The notes beneath the pieces were generated by a model. That model was not told the DNA's origin and searched no databases. It saw nothing but the letters and a program-made list of their open reading frames with translations. A program made the position numbers and the translations under genes. A stretch of DNA of 64,000 nucleotides from Sesamum alatum (lineage: Eukaryota > Streptophyta > Magnoliopsida > Lamiales > Pedaliaceae): contig JACGWO010000007.1 in the NCBI GenBank assembly GCA_034509735.1, forward strand, positions 22,162,046 to 22,226,045, given 5' to 3'. Below are positions 47,585 through 58,468 of the stretch, in pieces. How positions within the stretch are numbered: position 1 is the stretch's first letter; every line of letters starts with the position of its first letter.

Positions 47585-49572
47585 TGTTAGAATAGGTGAC
47601 CATGTAAGCCAATTTTGGCAGGAATATGTAACCTATGTCTAGACAATTTCAGGTGTTTGATAAAACATTTATGAATAAAGAAGTGAAGATTCATATGGCA
47701 ACACTTTGTTTACGTTCACTTATATCTGCTATTACATATCTGTTCACTACGCAAACAAAGCCCACGGACTGAGAATCGATTTCAGAGACTGGGACTACGC
47801 TTGGAGGTAGGTCCATGAAATCAGTCTTACCGAATCAGTCCAAAAATCTCCAAGTCAAGTAATCTCGAAAATGGGTACCGGGATTCCCTTTGAGACTTGC
47901 ACTAAGCATCTGCTGTCGTATTTCATCGACGGGTGACGAAGGTCGTCTAAGCAGTGTTAGTGGGTCAGCATGCTAGGAAGCAACTGACTGAGGTGACTCG
48001 CGGGAACCGTCTTACGGAGGACCTTGAGTATGGTCAGCAAGGTATGACGTGAGTTCCCGGTTGCAACGGTACAGGTCAAGTCCTTTGACTTGAGGAACTG
48101 CTGAGTTTACCTGTACATCAAGTCTGTATCTTAGATATGGTGAGAGATTGCCGAAATACTCTTGACTAGTCATAAGCCATGTCTAGTGCAGCTCGGGTGT
48201 ACAGAGTGACAGTAGTTTCCAAGAAAGGATCTGTCTCCTGTCAAAAGGCATTGACAGTTGAGTCTCACGTATGCTCTGTGTCTTGTCCCTAAAATCTGTG
48301 GCCACAGTAACTGAACAGAAGGGAAGGTTTCCCTTGCGGCGTTTAGTAAGGACAGACCGACACTTAGGTCCAAAATGGGTACCTGCATTTTCCGTGCCCT
48401 AGACTCTAAGTGATGAGACCGAAAACAGAAGGACAAGTGTACTGTTAGAGCCTAAATGTTCATCCCCGATTATTTCACCTAGTCTCTAGTGCCATGGACC
48501 GTTGCTAGATGGCCACCCATGGTAACGGACGCATTCTAGGAATCCGACCAAGTCTAGCTGAAAGGTGAACCTAAAGAGTCACACACTATCCACACACACT
48601 TAGTATTTAATTTGGAATTAAATATTGGAGTAAAGGAATGATTAAATTGGATTTAATCGGGTCCTATATTTTCTTGGAGAAAATAATTCCTTCTATTTGA
48701 TAAAGGGAATTAAATTAATAAATTGGATTTATTAAGGGAATTAATTTAATGGGCCTAGAATAAATATTAATATATATTTATTATATTTATTTGGCCTTTT
48801 GGAATATTTAATAGGATTTAAATATTCCATTAAATTAAATTAATGGTTGAGATTTAATGGGGGAGATCAAAGGCTAGGATTGAATTTGACAAGGTCAAGT
48901 TCTACTTTGACTAGGACTTTGACTAGGTTAAAATCCTAGTCAAATTAAGCTTCTAAAGAGGTGGAGTTTAAAGAGGATTAAACTCTTCCTCTATATAAAC
49001 CCCTAGCCTTGCACCTTTTGAAGGATGATGAAATTCCAACACACACACACAATACACACTCATTTCGGCTCTCTCTCGTCCGCCCTCTCTCTCCACTCTC
49101 TCCAAGAAATTCTTTTCTAGTTCTCTTGTTCTTGGAACATTAGAACTTAGATGAATCAATACCGTTAATTCATAACGTGTTGTTGATTCATCCACTCCAA
49201 AATATACACTTGTTCGTTGCTAGCACGACGTGCAAGATACGTGGATGGATCGTGTGTCATGATTTGGAGGGTCTCCAGAACGAGATCTCGGTGCAAAACG
49301 GGGAACCACGCGTGTAGCTGTTGAAGACGAAAACGACAACGGGTAGGTCTCGTTTAATATTTTCGTCCTCTTTAATTTTGTACCCTATGGCCTCTATGCT
49401 CATTTACATGTTGTTTACTCATGAGATACACCGAACACCCGGGAATCTCCAGGGTACACCCCTTGAGCGTGTTCTTTAATTTGATTAAAGCATGCTTTAA
49501 ATTTTTGTATTTTATTTTATATCGCGCTTCGGCATTCGCGCAATTTCCCGGGACGATCCACATATTCTTTCA
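47585..49572 (+). mobile_element. Solo copia LTR, alpha type, TSD CCTTA/CCTCA
   Basis: TGTTAGAATAGGTGACC to CATATTCTTTCA, 1988 bp, flanked by CCTTA (47580-47584) and CCTCA (49573-49577), one mismatch. The leader sequence on either side is continuous when the LTR is removed. TATATAAA at 48992-48999 follows a TTGACT cluster at 48895-48945. Confidence 0.9.
48992..48999 (+). promoter_or_regulatory. TATA box of alpha LTR
   Basis: TATATAAA, 45-95 bp downstream of the TTGACTAGG motifs and upstream of a CA-repeat and the CT-rich stretch. Confidence 0.65.
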
Positions 49573-50040
49573 CCTCACTCATATACTACTCTCATTACAT
49601 ATTTAAAAGGAAACCCCAGCGAAAACTCAGGGGGAGTACAATAGGAGGGAGAGAGAATGCCTTATTATTCCAAGGCAACTAGAAAAGGAGGAGGAGAAAA
49701 TAAAAGAGGCACACAGGTTGATTCCATCAACACACATAACATGATTATACCAAATAATCATGCTTAAACCATAGATATTCTAAATACCCATGTGATGTCC
49801 AACATCGGAAAACATAAATACATAAACAATATGCAAAATTCTAATTTCAAATTCAATGGACATTATAAACAATGCATCGAATGCATGTATTAATGCTAAA
49901 TTAATTAAGAAAATTAGATCTAAGGAATAATCCAATTATTCCAAAATCAAATGTGCAAAATTAATACATTTTCAGAATATTGTGCAGAAAAAACAGAAAA
50001 TCAAATTTTGCAAAAAATGTCGAAGAACGGCCCAAAACGG

Positions 50041-50630
50041 CCCAGTTGTTGACGGGCCTAATATTACTTTTGTTGCTTATTATCTTTTAACATCTTGAAA
50101 AGCTTATTAGTCCTTGTAAAATGAGATTCGGTGAATTTTGTGCAACAACATAGCAAAATCTTCAAGTTTTTCAATATTAATTCATAGACCTAGTTCCTAT
50201 TAGATTGCTTGTTCACTAATGATGACTCATTAGTGAAGTTACAGTCCAGAACTAATGGAGGAAGGTTTACTTGTGAAAGGAAGAGGTTGAATGATAGTAG
50301 TAGCAAATTGGAGCAACAATTGTTATGAGAAGTAATAACTTACTCGTGTTTGGGTGATAATTAATAAGCAGATACAAATGAAGGGCCCATAGGGCGAGGC
50401 AGTGCTCGTGGTGCTAGTGCTTAGTAACACCATCGGAATAGAGGTTTTTAGGATGGTGCATCTGTGACTTGCGAGAGACATCCAGATGGCCGACATTCCT
50501 CCGTAATGTGATTAAGGGCATTAATGATGGTTTAAGTACATGGAAGTTGACTACAACTTTACTAGTTGACTATAAATTTCAAAGGGTAAGTGTATGCTTT
50601 CGTAGTTTGAGAGGATAAATGTTATAGGGT
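50041..50630. other. Unassigned insert in leader C, possibly gypsy gag debris
   Basis: About 590 bp that has no match in the other leaders. A broken plus-strand reading near 50270-50310 gives KRLNDSSSKLEQQ, and 50460-50500 gives a Cys-containing ..CERHPDGRH stretch, reminiscent of the basic linker and Cys motifs of plant gypsy gag. The resemblance is weak and no ORF is present. No clear terminal repeats or target duplication were found. Confidence 0.35.
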
Positions 50631-50649
50631 ACTGTGCAGAAAAAAACAG

Positions 50650-50886
50650 GACAGTGCGCGCACAAGCTCCCCGCTTGCGCGCCCCGTGCCGCGGTGGCGT
50701 CGGCCGACAGCGGTATGCTCGCTGACCGAAGCCACCCGTCTGCGCGCGGCCACGGTATGCGCGACTGCCCCTGCCAGCACGCACGCTGGCAGGCACACCG
50801 TACAGACCTACGCGCAAGCGTTAGCCCGCGTGCGCCCGGCCGGCAGGGGCGGCAACCAACCGCTACCGCTGCTGTCCGTTTTTCCA
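50650..50886 (-). repeat. GC-rich island in element C leader
   Basis: About 240 bp of GC-rich sequence, with inverted and repeated GCCAGC/GCGCGC motifs, at the same leader position as in E and A. The ORFs on both strands are side-effects of composition. Confidence 0.78.
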
Positions 50887-51116
50887 TAATTTTTCGACAT
50901 TCTTTTCAGCAGAAATCAGCAATAATAAACTGAAAACGAGCATGTCATTCTAGATCCAATCTCAGAAAAAATAGCATGCTTGACGTGCATCAAATTTAAA
51001 CAATTGAATCATCATATTTATTCATATATTCATGCATTTAAAAACATGCCATTAAAACCGTAAAAGCAAGTAGATCATGCCAAGCACATAGATCTATGCC
51101 GTTTACATCGAACCGG

Positions 51117-51128
51117 GCTCTGATACCA
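51117..51128 (-). promoter_or_regulatory. Primer-binding site, element C
   Basis: TGGTATCAGAGC on the minus strand, two bases from the LTR end, a perfect initiator tRNA-Met complement. Confidence 0.9.
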
Positions 51129-51130
51129 CT

Positions 51131-51496
51131 TGAAGGGCAAGCGGATCCGCCCGGGAGAGCGATCGGAAGCGAGAAGCATGGAAAATATGTAAATTTAAAT
51201 CAAATAAATAAACATAATCCCAAGGGGTGTACCCTTGGGTGCTCAACCAGGCGTTCGATGTAGGATGTATTAATATTGAAGCATATATTATACATAGGGC
51301 ATAGATGAAATGTAAATCTAAAAAAGCGTTATTAACCGTTACCTTTGTAGATTTCACGTGTGCGCGGCTACTTGCTTTGTTCCTTCTCCGAAATGTTCAC
51401 AAAGTCCAAATATATGGACTCTCCAACGGTGATCCACACCACACCGGAAGAAACTCACGTTCTCCTTGCTAGAAGAAAACGGGTTTATGAAAGAAT
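51131..51496 (-). repeat. Element C 5' LTR, interrupted (beta type)
   Basis: TGAAGGGCAAGCGGATCCGC onward for about 366 bp, matching 44082-44450. It breaks at GAAAGAATT where a second LTR of the same type begins; the remainder should lie beyond the right edge. Confidence 0.83.
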
Positions 51497-53552
51497 TGGA
51501 GGACAAGCGGATCCGCCCGGGAGCGCGAGCGGAAGCGAGAAAGCGTAAAAGTGCGTAAATTTAAATCAAATACAAATTAACATGATCCCAAGGGGTGTAC
51601 CCTTGGGTGTTCAATCGGCGTTCAATGTAGAATGTATTAACAAAAAGGCATATAATACATAGGGCATAGATAAATAGTAAATCTACCAAAGCGTAATAAA
51701 ACCGTTACCTTTGATGATTTACGTATGCGCGGCTACTTGCGTTGTTCCTTCTTCGAAATGCTCACGAAATCCAAACGTATGGATTGTCCATAGGTGATCC
51801 ACACCACATCGGAAGAAACACACGTTTTCCTTGCTAGAAGAAAATGGGTTTAGAAAGGAATTGGTTCAAGAGAAAAACACTATGAATTAGTGTTCTCTTA
51901 AACCTACTTGGTTCTTCCTTTTGATCCAAGATCAAATGAAGAACACAAGTGGGAATGGAAGAGAGAGGGCTGAGAGTGAGAGAGAGGGAGGAGAGGCCGA
52001 ATTGTCTTCTCTTTTTCCTTGAAAAAGATGAATTATGATTCTATTACACAAGGTGTTGTATATACTCCTATATATACATAATTAATGTGATTATTGGAAT
52101 GTGTCTAGGTTCATCCAAGGATGTCTAGATACATCCCAATCAATCACCATTAATTCTTCAATCAAGCCTACCAACTTTTAAGGTATGATCAAATCATACC
52201 AAAAGGGAAGGGCTTGATTGGAGTTTATTTGTCTCTTTCCAAAAGAGATGAGTCAACTACTACCTTGCATGAAGCATGGCTGATTTTAGGGTCCTCCAAG
52301 GGAGCATTTCGGCCATGCTCAATACGGGAAGAAGTCCAACTTCTTCCTATTCCAACATCGGAATTATTTCTCCTCTCGGGTCAAATTTTAATGGACTGGG
52401 TTTTATCGTAATCCAATTACGACGAACCCAAAATTAAATCCAATTTAATGTCCACTTTAAATTATTCCCATTGGTCTTTTAATCCAATCAAAAGATCCAA
52501 CATCTCAAATTTCTATAATTAATCGATAAATCCAATTTACCGATTAAATGAGGGGCCGAAACAATATCGGCCCGTCCATCCAATGGACTATCCTTTAAGT
52601 AATTCAATTACTTATTTATCCTTCGAGATTGACTCCAAGTCAATCTCTCAACCTTCTCGGTGATTTGTGTGTGACCCTTTAGGTTCACCCTCAACTAGAC
52701 TTGGGCTCGTGTCCCACAAGGGCCCGTTACCATGGGTGGCCGTCTAGCAACGGTCCATGCCACTAAAGACTAGGTGAATGTTGGCGTGAACATTTAGGCA
52801 CCGATTCCGTATGTGTCTGCTCCTTCTGTCTACCGTCTCTCAGCCTTAGTCTAAGGTATGGAATTGGGCGTAAGTTACCATCCTTGACTAGGCATCTATG
52901 CTTAAACTCGAGACAACGTATGCTTCATTGCATAGACACTGGAAACCATTCCCTATTCGACCAACCACTGTGGCCACAGTTTCAATCAGCATGAACGTGT
53001 CTCCGAGTGCATAGGAGATACCTCTGTCACATACTGACAGGGGACGGATCCTCTTCTTGGAATCCACCATCCTCGCTACGCATTCTGACTGCACAGGACA
53101 AAGCTTATGATGATCATCTTACAGAATGATCACCTCTCGCTAGATCCAAGATACAACCGTCTTGTGCACGGGACTGCCATGATTCCTCAAGTCTGAGGAC
53201 TACTCCCGTACTATCGAAACCGGGGAAATCTAATCATACCGACCAAACCTCCAAGGCTTCCATATTATGATCCCCGCGATTCAGTCCAGTCGGCTCGACC
53301 CCAGTCGACCAACCCATCAAGATTGTGTAGGCGTCCCACGCCTGTCGCTGAAGAAACACGGCACTCATCCAATGAACACGACTCTTGATGCAAGTCTCAA
53401 TAGGACTCTTGATGCCCTGTCTCGAGGTCCTCGACTTGGAACATTTCAGACCCAACTCTCAATCAGTTGGTTTCCTGACCACCATCTAATGCGTGGCCCA
53501 ACTGCATGAGTTGTTAACCGTGGTCTGTGGGCTTTTTTGCGATATAAGTAAA
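51497..53552 (-). mobile_element. Beta LTR, reverse, interrupted near its start
   Basis: It begins TGGAGGACAAGCGGATCCGC (one mismatch to the usual TGAAGG end) and runs to CTTTTTTGCGATATAAGTAAA, about 140 bp short of the LTR start. There an alpha LTR interrupts it. It has landmarks of the 58469-60696 LTR throughout. Left-flanking 5 bp: GAATT. Confidence 0.83.
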
Positions 53553-54712
53553 TGAAAGCCTAGCAAAGGCGTGTGGATCGGCCCGGGAGTAGCGTGAATG
53601 CAGATGCACGGTATAATTAAAATTGCAAGAATTTAAACATGCATAAACGAGATAAAATAAACATATTCAAGGGGTGTTCCCTTGAATCTCTCGGGCGTTC
53701 GGTGTATCACATGAATAATAAAAACATACAAAACTTTTCATGGAGGCCATAGGGTTTAAAACAAAAGGGATGAAAATCTTAAACCAAAAACCTACCGATT
53801 GTCATTTTTGTCTTCAAGCCAGTACTCGCGTTGTTCCCCATTTTGCTCCAAGATCTCGAATGGGAGACCCTCTAATTCGTACACGCAATCCACCCACGTA
53901 TTTTTATCTTCGTGCTAGCGAAAGAACAAGTGTATGTTTATTTGAAGAGGACGGATTGATCGAACGTTATTTATTATCGAGATCAACCCTCCTAAAGTTC
54001 AGTTGTAAAACCAAAAAAACTTTGAAGAGTTTCTTGGAAAGAGAGAGAGAGAACTCGGCCGAGAGAGAGAGGAGGAGCCGAAGTGTGTGTATGTGTGTGT
54101 GCTTCAATTTTTCATCTTCTCTTCCAAAGAGAACACTTAGGAGTATTTATAGAGGAGGAATCTTATTCCTCTTCTAATTCCTACACTTTGAAGACTCCTC
54201 ATTGAATAGGATTTGACTAGGTCAAATCCTAGTCAACTACTAGCTTTCTTGGTCAAACCAATCCTAACCATTGATTCCTCTCTTTAATCTCAACCATTGA
54301 TTAATTTAATGGAATATTGAAATCTCATTTAAATAATCCAAAAGGCAATAAATAAATATATCAAATATAAATATTTATTCCAAGCCTATTAAATTAATTT
54401 TCAATAAATCTAATTTATTAGATAAATTTCTTTCATCTAATAAAGGGAATTAATTTCTTCTCAAGAAAAGCAGGATTCGATTAAATCCAATTTAATTGTT
54501 CCATTCTCCAAATATTTAATTCCAAATTAAATACGTCATGTATGCGGATTGTGTGTGACTCATTAGGTTCACCTTCAGTTAGACTTGGTTGGATTCCTAG
54601 AATCCGACCGTCACCATGGGTGGTCGTCTAGCAACGGTCCATTGCACTAGAGACTAGGTGAATATGCGTGGGGATGAACATTTAGGCTCTATAGTACATC
54701 TATCCTTCCGTC
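53553..54712 (-). mobile_element. Alpha LTR, reverse, interrupted by the gamma element
   Basis: TGAAAGCCTAGCAAAGGCGTG through a reverse TATA box (54144-54151) and CCATGGGTGG to CTATCCTTCCGTC. Complete alpha LTRs continue here with TACGGTCTCACC (as at 35264), so the break at 54712 marks an insertion point rather than an end. Confidence 0.88.
54144..54151 (-). promoter_or_regulatory. TATA box of alpha LTR (reverse)
   Basis: TATTTATA on the plus strand (TATAAATA on the LTR strand), with TTGACTAGGTCAAA motifs at 54208-54260. Confidence 0.6.
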
Positions 54713-56750
54713 TGTTAGAATAGGTGACCAGAAAGTTAATGGTATTGGTTATTATGAGAACCATTCGTCAATCTGTGAACAAGTAATATTATGTTAGTGA
54801 ATATAGTAAGGTTGGTTCATGAAATCAGTTTCGTCGAATCGGTCTGAAATACTCCAAGTCAAAGGAATCTCGAGACAGGGCATCGAGATTCCCTTTGAGA
54901 CTTGCACTAGCATCTGCTATCGTGTTTCATCGATGGGTGACGAGGATCGTCTAAGCAGTGTTAGTGGGTCGGCCTGCTAGGGAGCGACCGACTGAGGTGA
55001 CTCGCGGGAATCGTCATATGGAAGCCACTCGGGCTTGGTCGGTATGACTCGTATTCCTGGTTCCCATAGTACGGGATTAGTCCTCAGACTTGAGGATCAC
55101 GGCAGTCCCCTACATACTAAGGCTATATCTTGGATTTGGTGAAATTTGACCGGTTATATCACATGGTCATCATAAGCCTCGTCCAGTGCAGTCGGAGTAT
55201 GTATGAACGGTGTATTCCAAGATAGGATCTATCCCGTGTCAAAGGATATGACAGCAAGTTCTCCTATGCGCTCGGAGATGGTTTAGACTCACAAAGTCTA
55301 TGGTCATAGCACTTGATGTAGTGGGAAAGGATCTCCTACGTGGAGTTAAACCTATCTCGACCATTATGCATAGTTGCCTAGTTAATGATGGGAACCGACG
55401 CCCAATTCCATGTCCTAGACTAAAGGCCGGGAGACAGGCGACAGTAGGACCGTACCCGTATGTATCGAGCGTCGGTAGGACCACACCTGCGTATAACTCG
55501 GAGCCTAAATGTTCACACCAAATATTCACCTAGTCTCTAGTGCCATGGACCGATGGTAGATGGCCACCCATTGTAACGGACTACTTTGGTTATGAAATAA
55601 CAAGAAGTCCAAGTCTAGCTGAAAGGTGAACCTAAAGAGTCACACCCGCTACACCAAATAAAAGGGAATTAATTTCGGGAGAAGGTTTAATTTAATGGAA
55701 TTAAATTATACTTCTTGGAGATTCAAGCCTCGACAGATTATTTGGAATAATAGGGCTTGAGTTCATAAATTAGATTTATGAATTTTATAAAGCATGGGCT
55801 TCCCTTTTAATTAGATTAAAAGGGTGAATTAATTAATGGGCTTCGTATATGAAATAGGATTTAATATAAAGTTCATGGGACTATTTAATTGGGAATTAAA
55901 TGAAGTCCATTCCATTAATTAATAAATGGGCTTAGTATATTAAATAGGATTTAATATAAAGTCCATGGGATTATTTAATTTAGAATTAAATAAAGCCCAT
56001 TCAATAAAGCCCATCAAAATGGATGGACAAGATTTGATCAAGGGATTGATGAGATGAAGGGCCATGATTAATTTGACTTAATCAAAGCCTAGTTTGACTA
56101 GGATTTGACTAGGTCAAAATCCTAGTCAAAGTGTGTCTCTTTAGAAGAGTTTGAGAAGGAATAGGAAATTCCATCTTCTATAAATATTCAAACACACACA
56201 CACACACACACCTACTAATATCTACAACTCTCATCTCGCAAAATTCTCTCAAGAATTCGTCCATCCCCTCTTATATTCTCCAAGATTTCTACTTTGTTCT
56301 TCTTGATTTTATTCAAGCTAGAATATAAGAGATATTGATTGCGTTAATTGATAGCGTGTATTGATGTCTCTTCTCCCCAAATAATTTCTTGCTAGCACAA
56401 GGATTCTTTGCTTTCCGATGTAGCCAGTGTCATGATTTAGAGGGTCCCTTCTTTGAGATCTTGGTGCAAAACGGGGAACAATGCATATAGACGGACGAAG
56501 ACAAAACTACAACCGGGTAGGTTCTTTAATTACATTTTTCAGTTTCAACTCTATAGCCTCCATGTTGTGTTTTTTATTGAACATGAGATACACCGAACGC
56601 CCGGAAGAATCAAGGGCACACCCCTTGATCCGATATGTATGTTATGCATGATTTAAATTCTGTTTAATTATACTTTGCAATTTTATTAGGCAATCTTTCG
56701 CGCTTCCGCCATATGCGTTCATCTCCCGGGCCGATCCACATAACGTTTCA
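54713..56750 (+). repeat. Gamma element 5' LTR
   Basis: TGTTAGAATAGGTGACCAG to CCGATCCACATAACGTTTCA, 2038 bp. It is the same type as the solo LTR 2912-5338 but with two rather than five AT-rich monomers and a ~100-bp deletion near its start. TATAAATA is at 56179-56186. Confidence 0.92.
56179..56186 (+). promoter_or_regulatory. TATA box, gamma LTR
   Basis: TATAAATA, downstream of TTGACT/AGTCAA motifs at 56072-56130. Confidence 0.65.
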
Positions 56751-56751
56751 G

Positions 56752-56764
56752 TGGTATCATAGCC
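56752..56764 (+). promoter_or_regulatory. Primer-binding site, gamma element (variant)
   Basis: TGGTATCATAGCC, one base after the LTR; the same single-base variant as in element A. Confidence 0.85.
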
Positions 56765-58341
56765 CGGTTCGGTGTATAGGCCTAGAATTCTATGTGCTAT
56801 GTGCGTTTAAGCATGATAAACGTATTTTAATTTGCGTTTATAGCATGTTTTCTTGAATGTGTTTATACATGTTCTAGAGTTGAATTTATCTTGTGGTTCA
56901 GAAAAATAGCATGAAAAGTCAAAAAGGAGTGAAAAAACGGCGAATCGGCAGCAGAACCAATGATCAAGATTTAAATCATTGTGTATAGGTTGCACCATTA
57001 TCCAATGTTTGGTGTGAATATTTTGCATGTAATTTCTACATTTATTTTATGGTATGGGATATCATGGATATTTGAATAGCATCTTTTACGTGGGATATTT
57101 ATTTGTGTTATTAGTGTTAATTGAATTGACAAAGGATGATCACAAAGCCCCTAGACCGCATGTATGGTTTATTTATATTTATTTATTGGGTTGTGGCCTG
57201 TGTGCCTCTTTATTTTCCTCTCTCTCTTCTAGTTGCCTTGGAATAATAAGGCTTGCTCTCTCCCTCCTAATGTACTCCCCCCAAATGTTTAATTGGGGTT
57301 TCTTATTTTATTATGTAATGAGAGTAGAATTAGTGGTGAGGTTTTATTTTGTAAATAAAAGCTGCAAGAGAAGACAAGCCCAAGGTGTTGGAGGCCCATG
57401 GAGGTAGCCATCAGATGGCCCACGGAGGATCCATGGAGAAGGAGCCCGGTGTAGGCCCAAGATGGAGAGCCCAAAAAAGATAAAGAGGACTTACAAGGCC
57501 CATTGCATGTAATGGGTTATTACATCTTGTAATAGCATAGGGCCTACCCATAGATTGACCATAGATCCACTGCGGGCTCAGTGGATCGCATAGGTTTGGG
57601 CTTGTGATCATCCTACAGGGGCGTGCTAGGCTTTATTTTGCATGCGATGCGTTTTATATGCTTGTGATTATTCTATATGCTTTATGTATGGTTACATTCA
57701 CGCTTAGAGTATTTCTGCTATAACGCATGCAAAACACTTAATATGTGATGAGGTCTCGTTCTATCAAAACTCTCACTTGGTTGAACCAAGTTAAATATAG
57801 ACCCTTAATAAATGGACTAGGACTCTGGGTGTCTGTCCAAGCCTTCCATCCATGGCAAAAGTGGAGAAGATCTTTTAGGTCGATAACGTGGTCTGACGAG
57901 TCGTGGCACGACTATCATGCTAAAAAGAAGCTGCACTTTGTCATGAAGGAGGAGTAGAATGCTGTTACCTGTCTCACAAGTCGTGGAGGTAGCAGTGGGT
58001 CTATGAATCGGTTGATGGGTCGGGTCTAATGCCCAAATAACATGATTCGCTTGGAGTCCTCGGGATCACGTGAAAGGGTGAGGCAATTATCTTGAGAATC
58101 TCGTGGAATGAGAATGGTATGGAATACCTCCCACGGGTTCTTTTTCCATGCGAATCGTAAAAGCGGGGTATGGGGGAGATCGTTGTGGATCCCGAGCCCA
58201 CTAGGAAAGGATTTCCCGAAAATAATGTTTGAGAGTGCCGTGTTTTCATAGAAATAGTGGGAGAGGTTAAGGACTAAAGACCGTGACTTAACCTTAATAT
58301 TACTTCATTCTGCTTATTATTTCTGCTTTATATATTTGTGA
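56765..58341 (+). other. Gamma element leader
   Basis: About 1.6 kb of untranslated leader with TAATGAGAGTAG, hairpins H0-H2 and the AAATAGTGGGAG block before gag. No GC-rich island; GAAAAAACGGCGAATCGGCAGCAG near 56930 may be its residue. ORFs here are not credible genes. Confidence 0.82.
57564..57995 (+). promoter_or_regulatory. Leader hairpins H0, H1, H2, gamma element
   Basis: H0 (57564-57587): GATCCACTG pairs perfectly with CAGTGGATC around CGGGCT. H1 (57882-57916): GATA/TATC and CGTG/CACG arms around GACGAGTCGTG (57895). H2 (57962-57995): CTGTTACCT/AGGTAGCAG (one T.G) around CACAAGTCGTG (57975). Cores 80 nt apart. Confidence 0.7.
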
Positions 58342-58468
58342 ATGTCTAAGTATCCACCAAACACATCACTAAGAGGCTTATTAAAAGGGAACGAATTACA
58401 CGAATTGACTGTGAAATTTTAAGATGGTCTTAGATTTCCAGAACCTTAACTCACATAACCGGATGAGT
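58342..58468 (+). pseudogene. gag: Copia gag start, gamma element, interrupted
   Basis: ATGTCTAAG opens as in the other gag copies, but the next codons are diverged and a stop comes within about 30 codons. A shifted frame near the end resembles the usual LRxVLxFxNL. The beta element interrupts it at ATGAG (58464-58468). Confidence 0.75.

Larger units (their letters stand above)
46877..51116 (-). mobile_element. Copia element C leader (reverse), interrupted
   Basis: Read right to left from the PBS at 51128: AT-rich leader, a GC-rich island (50886-50650), an unrelated insert (50630-50041), leader again (50040-49573), a solo LTR (49572-47585), and the hairpin part (47584-46877). The leader is cut off about 250 bp before gag, where a plus-strand LTR begins; gag and pol of C are not in the window. 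Confidence 0.82.
54713..58468 (+). mobile_element. Copia gamma element: 5' LTR, PBS, leader, start of gag
   Basis: An LTR (54713-56750), PBS (56752-56764), leader (56765-58341) and the first 127 bp of gag, then interrupted by the beta element. The rest, including the 3' LTR, should lie right of the window. The left 5 bp are CCGTC, the expected target duplication. Confidence 0.9.

Noticed and set aside
50551..50933. Overlapping ORFs on both strands of the GC-rich stretch in leader C
   Set aside because: A composition artefact, as at 1419-1700.
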